Below, piece after piece: positions 8,624-17,040 of a stretch of DNA of 64,000 nucleotides. A model generated the notes under the pieces. That model made no database searches. It saw nothing but the letters and a program-made list of their open reading frames with translations, and was not told the origin of the DNA. The stretch is from Thermotoga neapolitana DSM 4359 (GTDB taxonomy: Bacteria > Thermotogota > Thermotogae > Thermotogales > Thermotogaceae). Each line of letters starts with the position of its first letter. Position 1 is the first letter of the stretch. Where the stretch lies: positions 372,001 through 436,000 of the forward strand of contig NC_011978.1 in assembly GCF_000018945.1 (NCBI RefSeq), given 5' to 3'. A program made the translations under genes and the position numbers.

Positions 8624-9571
8624 ATGAATGTTCTCTGCACCGGTGAAATCCTCATAGACTTCATCTCAGAAGATCGGGGAAAAAACCTTTCCCAGAGTGA
8701 ACTCTTCAGGAAGAAAGCAGGAGGTTCTCCACTGAACGTTGCCGTTGCACTTCGAAGATTGGGAAGGCGCGTTTCTTTTCTTGGAAAACTCGGAAAAGAT
8801 CAGTTCTCCTCGTTTCTTCTCGAAGCGATGAAAAAGGAAGGCATAGACACAACACACGTAGTTGTGGATCCTTCCTGCAAAACAACGCTCGCTTTTGTAG
8901 CGAGGGACGAGATGGGGAACCCGGATTTTGTGTTTTTCAGGGAAAATCCGGCGGACACAAATTTGAGACCTGAAGAGGTGAAACTCAATCCGGAGGATTT
9001 TTCTTTCCTCCACATCGGATCTTACTCCCTCGTTGTGGAACCTTCCCGCAGCACCTATCTGAAGGTGATGGAAGAATTTCTCAAAGCGGGAAAACCCGTC
9101 TCGTACGACCCGAACGTGAGGGCATCACTGATAGAAGATAGAGAATCGTTTGTGAAAGATTTCCTTGAGATTTCATCCAAGGTCGACATCGTAAAACTCA
9201 GTGACAAAGATCTTGAATACATCTTCCAGGAAGATCTGGAAACTTCCGTTGAGAAGATTCCGATAAGAGAAGATGCAGTGCTCTTTGTAACAATGGGAGA
9301 GAAGGGATGTCTTGTGAAGTACAGAGGTAAAGTGCGTATGGTACCTGCTTTCAAGGTAGAACCAGTCGACGCAACGGGATGTGGAGATTCCTTCACGGCT
9401 GCTTTGATACACAAATACCTGGAGAAAAAACCAGAAACGATTGAAGATGCCGTTGAGATGGGAAGGTTCGCAAACGCCGTTGCGGCCATCGTCATCACGA
9501 GGGTAGGTGGGGTGGATGCGATGCCCACGTTAGATGAAGTCGAAACCTTTCTATCGAACCAGAAACGTTGA
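8624..9571 (+). CDS. Fructokinase / PfkB-family sugar kinase
   Basis: Ribokinase-family kinase, 315 residues, equivalent to T. maritima TM0296, which I recall annotated as fructokinase. It would transfer phosphate from ATP to fructose or a similar sugar in the cytoplasm. Both PfkB signatures are present: an N-terminal GGSPLNVAVALRRLG and the C-terminal DATGCGD, with the catalytic base Asp255 and anion-hole glycines before it. ATG 8624 follows AGGAGGTG. It is divergent from the fucose-type operon and is followed 98 bp later by transaldolase on the same strand. Exact sugar specificity in PfkB enzymes cannot be read from these motifs. Confidence 0.85.
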   Translation: MNVLCTGEILIDFISEDRGKNLSQSELFRKKAGGSPLNVAVALRRLGRRVSFLGKLGKDQFSSFLLEAMKKEGIDTTHVVVDPSCKTTLAFVARDEMGNPDFVFFRENPADTNLRPEEVKLNPEDFSFLHIGSYSLVVEPSRSTYLKVMEEFLKAGKPVSYDPNVRASLIEDRESFVKDFLEISSKVDIVKLSDKDLEYIFQEDLETSVEKIPIREDAVLFVTMGEKGCLVKYRGKVRMVPAFKVEPVDATGCGDSFTAALIHKYLEKKPETIEDAVEMGRFANAVAAIVITRVGGVDAMPTLDEVETFLSNQKR

Positions 9572-9669
9572 GTTGATACTTCATTAACCAAAAACCAACC
9601 GAAATTTCTAAAAATCCCCAGTTGGCTCTTAAAGAAGATGAGAGAAAATAGCCTTTGGGAGGTGGAAAG

Positions 9670-10326
9670 ATGAAGATCTTTCTGGACACGGCAAATCTAG
9701 AGGAGATCAAAAAAGGTGTCGAATGGGGAATCGTCGATGGAGTCACAACGAATCCCACACTGATCTCAAAAGAAGGAGCCGAGTTCAAGCAAAGGGTGAA
9801 AGAGATCTGTGATCTGGTGAAGGGACCCGTCTCCGCAGAGGTTGTTTCACTTGATTACAAGGGTATGGTGAAAGAAGCAAGAGAACTTGCCCAGCTCAGC
9901 GAATACGTGGTGATCAAGATACCCATGACACCCGATGGAATCAGAGCGGTGAAGACACTCTCTGCCGAAGGGATTAAGACGAACGTGACTCTGGTGTTCA
10001 GCCCGGCACAGGCCATCCTCGCCGCCAAAGCGGGCGCAACCTACGTGAGCCCCTTCATCGGAAGGATGGACGACCTCTCAAACGATGGAATGAGAATGCT
10101 CGCCGAAATAGTCGAGATCTACGACAACTACGGATTCGAGACGGAGATCATCGCTGCAAGCATCAGACATCCGATGCACGTGGTGGAGGCAGCCCTCATG
10201 GGTGTGGACATCGTGACGATGCCTTTTGCTGTGCTTGAAAAGCTCTTCAAACACCCGATGACAGACCTCGGTATAGAGCGTTTCATGAACGACTGGAAGA
10301 AGTACCTGGAGAACCTGAAGAAATAA
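9670..10326 (+). CDS. tal: Transaldolase, small TalC/FSA type
   Basis: Pentose phosphate enzyme moving a dihydroxyacetone unit between sugar phosphates. The 218 residues are the short form of the family, like bacterial TalC and fructose-6-phosphate aldolase. Schiff-base Lys83 lies in VIKIPMT. The motifs [11 protein letters not shown] and [11 protein letters not shown] are conserved. I use ATG 9670 with GGGAGGTGG just upstream; the in-frame TTG at 9655 would overlap that site. It links the pentoses made by the arabinose and xylose enzymes in this region to glycolysis. A strong terminator follows immediately. Confidence 0.95.
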   Translation: MKIFLDTANLEEIKKGVEWGIVDGVTTNPTLISKEGAEFKQRVKEICDLVKGPVSAEVVSLDYKGMVKEARELAQLSEYVVIKIPMTPDGIRAVKTLSAEGIKTNVTLVFSPAQAILAAKAGATYVSPFIGRMDDLSNDGMRMLAEIVEIYDNYGFETEIIAASIRHPMHVVEAALMGVDIVTMPFAVLEKLFKHPMTDLGIERFMNDWKKYLENLKK

Positions 10327-10352
10327 AAAGCCCGCTTCCTGCGGGCTTTTTT
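10326..10352. terminator. Bidirectional intrinsic terminator between tal and proB
   Basis: Stem AAAGCCCGC/GCGGGCTTT around a TTCCT loop. T-runs occur on both strands (TTTTTT on plus, TTTTTATTTC on minus), so it can end both convergent transcripts. Confidence 0.9.
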
Positions 10353-11407
10353 CATGCAAGCCACATGTTGTCTATGTGAACGACCACCTTGCTTCCTTCG
10401 TAGCCCAGTATTTTCTTCAAATCGGAACTTCTGTGGCCAGATATCTTCTCAAGATCCGATGAGGAGTAGTTCACGATCCCGCGGCCCACAAGTTCTCCCT
10501 TCTCGTTCACTATCTCCACAACGTCCCCTACATCGAAGTTTCCCTCAACACGAACAACACCGACGGGAAGCAAACTTCCTCCATTCTTGAGAGCCTGTTC
10601 TGCTCCCTCGTTCACGTATATCCTCCCGGACGGCTCCGAAAGAAAAGCGATCCATGCCTTTTTTGCCCTCAGTCGCTCCCTGGGTTCAAAGACAGTACCA
10701 ACGGATTCTCCTCTCACAAACCTGGTGAGGTTGGAGAGATCGTTTCCGTTGCAGATCGTCACTTTCACACCACACCTTGAAGCCATCAGAGCGGCTTCTA
10801 TCTTGGATCTGATACCACCCGTTCCCCAGCTGCTTTTTCCAAGATCCTTCAACTCCACGGATTCGTCGAACCTTTCGACGAGTTTTCCATATTTGTCTAT
10901 AACCCCATCCACCGTTGTGAAAAGTACAAGAATATCCGCATCCCACGCTATCGAAAACATCGCGGCGAGCGTGTCGTTGTCACCGAGCGTGATCTCCTCG
11001 GTCGCAACGGTGTCGTTCTCGTTCACAATCGGTACAACGTCGAACTCAGAAAGTCCTATCAGTGTGTTTCGGAGGTTGAGGTATCTTTTTCTGTCCGAGA
11101 AGGTGTCCCTTGTGAGCAGGATCTGAGCGATCTTGATGCCGTAAAAGTCGAAGGCGTTCTCGTAGACCTTCATGAGTTGTACCTGTCCCACCGCACAGAG
11201 AGCCTGCTTCGTGTGAAGATCCTGTGTTTTTTTTCCTTTTCCGAGATAGGTAAAGCCCGCTGCGCGGGCACCGGAGGTGATGATGGCAACTTCGTGTCCC
11301 TGCTTTTTCAAATGGGCGACCTCACGGCAGAGTTCTGCGATGTAAGATTTCCTCAGGCCAGAACTTCCAACAAGAAGATTGCTTCCCACTTTCACGACGA
11401 TCTTCAT
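10352..11407 (-). CDS. proB: Glutamate 5-kinase
   Basis: First step of proline synthesis, phosphorylating glutamate with ATP. The 351 residues contain an amino-acid kinase domain (VKVGSNLL at the start, NENDTVATEE near 150) and a C-terminal PUA domain from about residue 265. The PUA domain marks the long form of the family. It is the last gene of a minus operon, with its ATG one base after the ProA stop codon. Feedback inhibition by proline is typical of the family, but I see no RNA regulatory element. Confidence 0.95.
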   Translation of the reverse strand: MKIVVKVGSNLLVGSSGLRKSYIAELCREVAHLKKQGHEVAIITSGARAAGFTYLGKGKKTQDLHTKQALCAVGQVQLMKVYENAFDFYGIKIAQILLTRDTFSDRKRYLNLRNTLIGLSEFDVVPIVNENDTVATEEITLGDNDTLAAMFSIAWDADILVLFTTVDGVIDKYGKLVERFDESVELKDLGKSSWGTGGIRSKIEAALMASRCGVKVTICNGNDLSNLTRFVRGESVGTVFEPRERLRAKKAWIAFLSEPSGRIYVNEGAEQALKNGGSLLPVGVVRVEGNFDVGDVVEIVNEKGELVGRGIVNYSSSDLEKISGHRSSDLKKILGYEGSKVVVHIDNMWLA

Positions 11408-11408
11408 A

Positions 11409-12656
11409 TCATTCCCTCACATGATAGTCACCGAGAACAACGAACTTGTACGTGGTGAGTTCTCTGAGACCAACCGGTCCTCTTGCGTGGAACCTCTGGG
11501 TGCTGATCCCAATTTCTGCACCAAAACCAAACTGTCCTCCATCCGTGAACCTAGTGGAGGCGTTCACATAGACCGCCGCAGCATCTATTTCTGAGACGAA
11601 CTTTTTTGCGTTCGAGTAGTTCTCCGTCAGGATTGACTCCGAATGACCCGTGGAGTATCTCTTTATGTGTTCGATCGCCTCATCCACATCTTTGACCACC
11701 TTCACCGCGATGATGAGATCCAGATACTCGGTGGGCCAGTCTTCTTCCGTTGCAGGGATCACGTCCGGCACAATTTCCCTTGTCTTTTCACAACCGCGAA
11801 CTTCAACTCCGTGCTTTCTCAACTCCTCCACGATTACAGGAAGGAACTCTTTTGCTACCTTTTCGTGGACAAGGAGTTTTTCAGCGGCGTTACAGGTGCC
11901 GGGCCTCTGGGTCTTTGCGTTGATGATCACGGGGATCGCCTTCTTCAAATCTGCACTCTCATCGACGAAGATGTGACAGTTTCCAACCCCTGTTTCCAAG
12001 ACGGGAACGGTTGCGTTGTCTCTGACGAAGCTGATAAGGCCATACCCTCCACGTGGAATGACAAGGGAGAGATACTCTCTGAGGCGAATCATCTCAAGAA
12101 CGAGCGATCTGTCCGTGTTCTCTATGAACTCGATGGAACTTTCCGGAATCTCAGACTCTCTGAGCGCTTCTTTCATAGCGGAAACGATGGCTTTGTTCGA
12201 GTTCAGGGCGTCGGATCCTCCTCTGAGGAGGATCGTGTTTCCACTCTTCAAAGCGAGGATGGATGTTTCCACGGTGACGTTTGGCCTGGACTCGTAGATG
12301 ATCCCTATGGGGCCTATGGGCACCCTTATCCTTGCGATTCTGAGGCCGTCTTCTCTCACCCAGGAGTCGATCACTTCTCCGACTGGATCTTTCAAACTGA
12401 TCACCGTCTCGCACGCCTTTATCATCTCATCGATTCTCTTGTCGTTCAGAGCAAGTCTGTCCACCAGGGACTCCTTCACACCACGTGCACGAGCATTCTC
12501 CACATCTATTCTGTTTGCTTCGAGGATCTCCTTTCTCCTTTCGTCGAGTTTTCTGGCAATTTTCCTTATAGCATCGTTCTTTTTTCTCGTCTCGGCGTTT
12601 CTCAGAACGTCCCAAGCCTCCCGGACCTTTCTGGCCTTTTCGAGGAGTTCTTCCAC
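11409..12656 (-). CDS. proA: Gamma-glutamyl phosphate reductase
   Basis: NADPH-dependent second enzyme of proline synthesis, channelled with ProB. Catalytic Cys255 lies in QRPGTCNAAE. I start at GTG 12656 (415 residues), because GGGGGTGAGG precedes it at normal spacing and 415 residues is the length I recall for the T. maritima protein. The GTG at 12665 would sit inside the Shine-Dalgarno site. It lies 12 bp after the LeuD-like gene and 1 bp before proB. Co-transcription with citrate synthase implies supply of glutamate for proline. Confidence 0.95.
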   Translation of the reverse strand: MEELLEKARKVREAWDVLRNAETRKKNDAIRKIARKLDERRKEILEANRIDVENARARGVKESLVDRLALNDKRIDEMIKACETVISLKDPVGEVIDSWVREDGLRIARIRVPIGPIGIIYESRPNVTVETSILALKSGNTILLRGGSDALNSNKAIVSAMKEALRESEIPESSIEFIENTDRSLVLEMIRLREYLSLVIPRGGYGLISFVRDNATVPVLETGVGNCHIFVDESADLKKAIPVIINAKTQRPGTCNAAEKLLVHEKVAKEFLPVIVEELRKHGVEVRGCEKTREIVPDVIPATEEDWPTEYLDLIIAVKVVKDVDEAIEHIKRYSTGHSESILTENYSNAKKFVSEIDAAAVYVNASTRFTDGGQFGFGAEIGISTQRFHARGPVGLRELTTYKFVVLGDYHVRE

Positions 12657-12668
12657 AGCCCTCACCCC

Positions 12669-13169
12669 CTAAACCTTCGGAAAGGTGCCGTGTTTTTTCA
12701 GATAGTTCACGATCCCGTCTTCTTTCAGGATCCCAAGGAGAAACTTTGGTATCGGATTGAACCTGTACTCCTTTCCTGTGGTGAGATTCTTCAGCACTCC
12801 ATTTTCGAGATCTATCTCCAGTTCGTCTCCCTGGTTGATCTCATCGACTTCCTTCAACTCTATGACGGGAAGCCCCACGTTGATGGCGTTTCTGTAGAAG
12901 ATCCTCGCAAAGGATTTTGCCACGATACAGGAAACTCCGGCGATCTTTATGATGCGTGCGGCGTGCTCTCTGGAAGAGCCAAGGCCGAAGTTCTTTCCTG
13001 CCACTATGATGTCTCCCTTCTGAACTTTCTTTGCAAAATCTTCCATCGCATCTTCGAGGACGTGCTTTGCAAGTTCTTCGAGGTTGTTTCTCAGGTGAAA
13101 GTACCTTCCCGGTGCTATGTGATCGGTCGATATGTTGTCTCCGAACTTCCATACCCTTCCCCTTATCAT
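12669..13169 (-). CDS. LeuD-type hydro-lyase small subunit
   Basis: Small (swivelling) subunit of the 3-isopropylmalate dehydratase/homoaconitase family, 166 residues. Seen: GDNISTDHIAPGRYF at the N terminus and the GLGSSREHA motif. The loop after PGR reads YFHL. As I recall, methanogen isopropylmalate isomerases have YLRT there and homoaconitases YERT, so this loop fits neither. It pairs with the large subunit 13 bp upstream. Because the operon holds citrate synthase and proline genes and no other leucine genes, it may act as an aconitase; this is inference. Confidence 0.85.
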   Translation of the reverse strand: MIRGRVWKFGDNISTDHIAPGRYFHLRNNLEELAKHVLEDAMEDFAKKVQKGDIIVAGKNFGLGSSREHAARIIKIAGVSCIVAKSFARIFYRNAINVGLPVIELKEVDEINQGDELEIDLENGVLKNLTTGKEYRFNPIPKFLLGILKEDGIVNYLKKHGTFPKV

Positions 13170-13182
13170 GCTCTACCCTCCC

Positions 13183-14439
13183 TCAGATGAACCTTCTGGG
13201 ATCTGCTATGTACCCGGCAACTGCTGTGGCTGCCGCTGTTGCAGGAGATGCAAGATAGATCTCTGCGTTGGGATTTCCCATCCTTCCCTTGAAGTTCCTG
13301 TTCTGAGTGGAAAGTACTCTTTCCCCATCTCCGAGCACTCCCATGTGGATTCCCACACAGGGACCACATCCCGGTGGAATGATGGCGGCTCCAAGTTCCA
13401 CGAATCTTTTGATGATACCCTTTTCTAGGGCATCCATGTAGACTTTCCTGGATGCAGGCCCAACGATGAGCCTCACATCCGGGTGCTTGCCGTGTTTTTC
13501 CAGGATCCTCAGGGCGATTTCAAGGTCCTGGAGTCTTCCGTTGGTACAGGTTCCGATGAACACCTGGTCTATCTTTATCTTTTCCTTCTCCACCTCACTC
13601 ACTTTCTTCACGTTGTCCACGTAGTGAGGCAGAGACACAAGAGGTTCAAGAGAAGATGCATCTATCTCCAGTTCCATCTCGTAGGTTGCATCCGGATCTG
13701 CCTTCAGTTCCCTGAAGTCTTCTTCTCTTCCCATTTTTTTCAGAAATTCTCTTGTTTTCTCATCGGACGGCATGAGACCTGCCTTGGCTCCCACTTCTAC
13801 CGCCATGTTGGAGATGGTGAGTCTGTCTTCCACGTCCATGTTCTCGATACAGCTTCCGTGGAATTCAAGCGCTTTGTAGGTTGCTCCATCGCTCCTCAAG
13901 ATGCGTGCGATCTCGAGAACGATGTCCTTTGCGTAGACTCCTTCCTGGAGTTTTCCTTCTATCACGATCTTTATCGTCTCAGGCACTTTGAACCAGTTCT
14001 GACCAAGGCCAAACACGATCGCAACGTCTGTGGAGCCCATTCCTGTCCCGAAAGCGCCCAGTCCACCCGCTGTACAAGTGTGCGAATCTGCACCAGTGAC
14101 GAGGTCTCCTGGTTTCACGTATTTTTCCGCAAGAATCTGGTGGGAAATGCCATCTCCCGCATCGAAGACAGTGACTCCCATCTCTTTGCCGAACTCTCTC
14201 ATCAATTTCTGTGAGTTCGAAAGCTCTTTTCTTGGACTCGGAGAGGCGTGATCGATGAACAAAAAGGCCTTTGGAACTCTCACCTCTCTGAAGCCAAGCT
14301 CTCTGAACTCCTTTATCATCAAAGGACCGGTTCCATCCTGGGCCATGGCCACATCCACTCTGGCAAGGACGATCTCTCCAGCCTTCACATCCCTTCCAAC
14401 GTGTTCGGAAAAGATCTTCTCTGCAAGCGTCTTACCCAT
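13183..14439 (-). CDS. LeuC-type hydro-lyase large subunit, possible aconitase
   Basis: Fe-S hydro-lyase large subunit, 418 residues. Three cysteines bind the [4Fe-4S] cluster: one in IGTCTNGR and two in PPGCGPC. DGTGPLMIKEF and GADSHTCTAGGLGAFGTGMG are substrate/cluster motifs of the family. I start at ATG 14439, six bases after GGAGGG; ATG 14445 is too close to that site. The first 8 bp overlap the end of citrate synthase, so the two are translationally coupled. Family members isomerise isopropylmalate, homocitrate, citrate or methylcitrate. Genomic context favours citrate to isocitrate. Confidence 0.88.
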   Translation of the reverse strand: MGKTLAEKIFSEHVGRDVKAGEIVLARVDVAMAQDGTGPLMIKEFRELGFREVRVPKAFLFIDHASPSPRKELSNSQKLMREFGKEMGVTVFDAGDGISHQILAEKYVKPGDLVTGADSHTCTAGGLGAFGTGMGSTDVAIVFGLGQNWFKVPETIKIVIEGKLQEGVYAKDIVLEIARILRSDGATYKALEFHGSCIENMDVEDRLTISNMAVEVGAKAGLMPSDEKTREFLKKMGREEDFRELKADPDATYEMELEIDASSLEPLVSLPHYVDNVKKVSEVEKEKIKIDQVFIGTCTNGRLQDLEIALRILEKHGKHPDVRLIVGPASRKVYMDALEKGIIKRFVELGAAIIPPGCGPCVGIHMGVLGDGERVLSTQNRNFKGRMGNPNAEIYLASPATAAATAVAGYIADPRRFI

Positions 14440-15535
14440 TCTCATCCCTCCGCTCGATGGGAATGTATTCGATGTTCAAAGGACCAACATATTCACTCGT
14501 TGGCCTGATCAGTTTGTTGTCGCTCACATACTCAATCACATGGGCCGTCCAGCCCACGACACGTGCGGTGGCGAACAGGGCGGTGAACATGTTCCTTGGG
14601 AACCCGAACTCCTCAAACAGGATACTGGAGTACAGATCCACGTTGGGATATATGTTCTTTATCCTGTTTGAAACTATGTAATCTTCAAGTTTACTGGCAA
14701 TTCTGAAAAGCCGGCTGTCCTGAAAATGCCTCTGTAGAACCTCCTTCAGGTAGACCGCCCTCGGATCGTACGTCTTGTAGACTCTGTGTCCAAAACCCAT
14801 GATTTTCCTTTTCTCTTTCAGACACTTTTGAACGAACTCTTCCACCCTGTCTTCGTTTCCGATCTCCTCGAGCATGGGCGGAACCTTTTCGCTTGCTCCA
14901 CCGTGGAGAGGCCCTTTGAGAGCACCGAGAGCTCCAACGATACACGAGTAAAGATCGGAGAGGGTGGAGGCTATCACGAGGGCAGCGAAGGTGGAGGCGT
15001 TTATATCCTGCTCCATCAGAAGAATGAAGGCAGATTCCAGAAGGCGAACCTTTCCGTTCATCTCTCCAAACATCATGTAGTAGAAGTTCTCCACGTGCGA
15101 CAGATCTTTCCTTGGCTTTATCGGTTCCTCTCCTTTTGAATACCTGTAGTAATACGCGAGAATGGTAGGGAAAACACTTGCGATCTTTATCGCTTTCTCC
15201 TTGAGATCTTCATCCACCCCGTCCGTTGAACCGTGTATTGAGAGAAATATCTTCAGAACATCGATGTAGTGAAGATTTCTGGGAAGATGGTAGAGTATGT
15301 TAACTGCCTCATCAGAAAGGTCTCTGTATTCTGCCATCTTCTTTTTGAACTCTTCCAGTTCGCTTTTGGTGGGAAGCTTCCCGTACCAGAGCAGGTATGC
15401 CGTCTCTTCAAAGGTCGATTTTTCCGCCAGTTCTTCGACCGGTATGCCCCGATAGTAGAGTCTCCCGTTGATGCCATCCAGATAACATATCGAACTTTTG
15501 CATACCTTGACACCTTCCAGTCCTTTTTGTATCAA
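14432..15535 (-). CDS. gltA: Citrate synthase
   Basis: Condenses acetyl-CoA and oxaloacetate. The 367 residues are the short bacterial/archaeal Si-type form. Active-site sequences include LHGGASEKVP (catalytic His), GFGHRVYKTYDPRA (His/Arg) and NVDLYSS (catalytic Asp). The start is TTG 15535, spaced normally from GGAGGTG; no ATG or GTG fits better. It is the first gene of gltA-leuC-leuD-proA-proB. In a fermentative organism this is most likely the oxidative branch supplying 2-oxoglutarate and glutamate, not a full cycle. Confidence 0.93.
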   Translation of the reverse strand: MIQKGLEGVKVCKSSICYLDGINGRLYYRGIPVEELAEKSTFEETAYLLWYGKLPTKSELEEFKKKMAEYRDLSDEAVNILYHLPRNLHYIDVLKIFLSIHGSTDGVDEDLKEKAIKIASVFPTILAYYYRYSKGEEPIKPRKDLSHVENFYYMMFGEMNGKVRLLESAFILLMEQDINASTFAALVIASTLSDLYSCIVGALGALKGPLHGGASEKVPPMLEEIGNEDRVEEFVQKCLKEKRKIMGFGHRVYKTYDPRAVYLKEVLQRHFQDSRLFRIASKLEDYIVSNRIKNIYPNVDLYSSILFEEFGFPRNMFTALFATARVVGWTAHVIEYVSDNKLIRPTSEYVGPLNIEYIPIERRDENG

Positions 15536-15551
15536 AATAACACCTCCATGC

Positions 15552-15565
15552 TGTATAACTATACA
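15552..15565. promoter_or_regulatory. Palindrome in the citrate synthase leader/promoter
   Basis: Perfect inverted repeat TGTATAACTATACA, 17 bases from the gltA start. On the minus strand it includes TATAGT and TATACA, either of which could be part of a -10 box, so a bound protein would block initiation. The rest of the 216-bp gltA/pfp interval is AT-rich with no further clear structure except the weak pfp promoter noted separately. Confidence 0.4.
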
Positions 15566-15683
15566 CCGGGATGATTAAAAATGAAGGAGGGCTTTGGGAA
15601 ATTTTATCATACGAATTTGAAGTTGAAGTTAAACCATCACACATAGAAAATCTGGCATTTTAATGCTTTGGTTTGAGAAGAAG

Positions 15684-15715
15684 CTTTAACATTTCCGCAG
15701 AAAAATTGGTAGAAT
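15684..15715 (+). promoter_or_regulatory. Weak promoter candidate for pfp
   Basis: TTTAAC near 15684 and TAGAAT near 15710, about 19 bases apart, upstream of the PPi-phosphofructokinase gene. Both hexamers have only partial matches, so the call is tentative. Confidence 0.3.
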
Positions 15716-15751
15716 ATGTTTTGAAGACATTAAGCACGGGGAGGGGTTGAA

Positions 15752-17011
15752 GTGGCTGAAAAATTAGGGATACTCGTTGGAGGAGGACCGGCACCTGGTA
15801 TCAACAGTGTGATCAGTGCTGTCACCATCGAAGCCATAAACAACGGTCTTGAGGTGATCGGCATCTACGATGGTTTCAAACATCTGGTGGAAGGAAAAAC
15901 GAACATGGTGAAAAAGCTCACCATCGAAGATGTGTCCAGAATTCACATCGAAGGAGGTTCCATCCTCAGAACCTCAAGGGTGAACCCCGCAAAATCCGAA
16001 GAGACACTTGAGAAAACCATTCAGGCCCTGAAGAAACTGGGAATAAAGTACCTCGTCACGATCGGAGGGGACGACACTGCCTTCTCCGCGAGCAAGGTGA
16101 GTGAAAGATCCAGAGGAGAAATAAAGGTGGTCCACGTTCCAAAGACGATAGACAACGACCTTCCTCTTCCAGAGAACATGCCTACCTTTGGCTTTGAGAC
16201 GGCACGACACGTGGCAACAGAACTCGTCTACAACCTCATGCAGGACTCAAGAACAACAGACAGATGGTACTTTGTGGCGATGATGGGAAGGGAAGCGGGA
16301 CACCTTGCCCTCGGCGTGGGAAAAGCTGCGAGTGCAACGATCACCATCATTCCCGAAGAGTTCAGAGAGGGTGTGACTCTCGAGGAGGTATGCGACGTTC
16401 TCGATGGAGCGATCCTGAAGAGAAAACTTATGGGAAGAAACGACGGGGTTGCGGTCATAGGTGAAGGAATCGCAGAGAAGATGGATCCGGAAGAACTTGC
16501 CAACATTCCAGGAGTGATAGTGGAAAAAGATCCACACGGCCATCTGAGGCTCGCTGAAATCCCACTTGCAACGATCCTGAAGAGGGCCATAGAGAAAAGG
16601 TTCGCTGAGAGGGGAGAAAAGATCCATATCGTCGATGTCACGATAGGTTACGAGCTCAGAAGCGCAAGACCCATTCCGTTCGACATCGTCTACACCAGAA
16701 CACTCGGATACGGCGCTGTGAGATTTCTCCTTGGAGACTACTCGGACCTTCCGGGTGGCATGGTGTGTGTTGTCGGAGGAAGGATAAAGATCCTGCCGTT
16801 CGATGCCTTCATGGACCCGAAGACCGGTAGAACCAGGGTGAGACTGGTGGATGTTCGATCGGAAGATTACAGAGTAGCAAGAAAATACATGATAAGGCTG
16901 GAAAAGAAAGATCTCGAAGATCCCGAAACTCTCGAAAAACTAGCAAAGCTCGCAAAGATGGAACCTGAAGAATTCAAAAAGAAATACTGGCACACGACAG
17001 AGCTTCCATAA
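15752..17011 (+). CDS. pfp: Pyrophosphate-dependent 6-phosphofructokinase
   Basis: Reversible phosphorylation of fructose 6-phosphate using PPi. The 419 residues match T. maritima TM0289, known to be PPi-dependent. The diagnostic GGDDT (105-109) replaces the GGDGS of ATP enzymes, and Lys131 in PKTIDND is the usual PPi-type lysine. The start is GTG 15752 after GGGGAGGGG. It is monocistronic, with a hairpin before the convergent ABC genes. Together with PPDK in this window it ties glycolysis to the cellular PPi pool. Confidence 0.95.
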   Translation: MAEKLGILVGGGPAPGINSVISAVTIEAINNGLEVIGIYDGFKHLVEGKTNMVKKLTIEDVSRIHIEGGSILRTSRVNPAKSEETLEKTIQALKKLGIKYLVTIGGDDTAFSASKVSERSRGEIKVVHVPKTIDNDLPLPENMPTFGFETARHVATELVYNLMQDSRTTDRWYFVAMMGREAGHLALGVGKAASATITIIPEEFREGVTLEEVCDVLDGAILKRKLMGRNDGVAVIGEGIAEKMDPEELANIPGVIVEKDPHGHLRLAEIPLATILKRAIEKRFAERGEKIHIVDVTIGYELRSARPIPFDIVYTRTLGYGAVRFLLGDYSDLPGGMVCVVGGRIKILPFDAFMDPKTGRTRVRLVDVRSEDYRVARKYMIRLEKKDLEDPETLEKLAKLAKMEPEEFKKKYWHTTELP

Positions 17012-17020
17012 AACTTTTAT

Positions 17021-17039
17021 GAGCCCCATCTTGGGGCTC
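17021..17039. terminator. Hairpin between pfp and the ABC exporter genes
   Basis: Perfect 8-bp stem GAGCCCCA/TGGGGCTC with a TCT loop between convergent genes. T-tracts are poor on both sides (ATTATCTTT on plus, ATAAAAGTTTT on minus), so it may act mainly as a 3'-end stabiliser. Confidence 0.65.
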
Positions 17040-17040
17040 A

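Noticed and set aside
9572-9669. Hairpin CCAAC/GTTGG before tal
   Set aside because: Only 5 bp around a loop of more than 20 bases; not credible at high temperature. The rest of this gap shows no clear promoter.
11643-13190. 515-codon plus-strand open frame
   Set aside because: Antisense to proA and the LeuD-like gene; composition is that of a complement frame.
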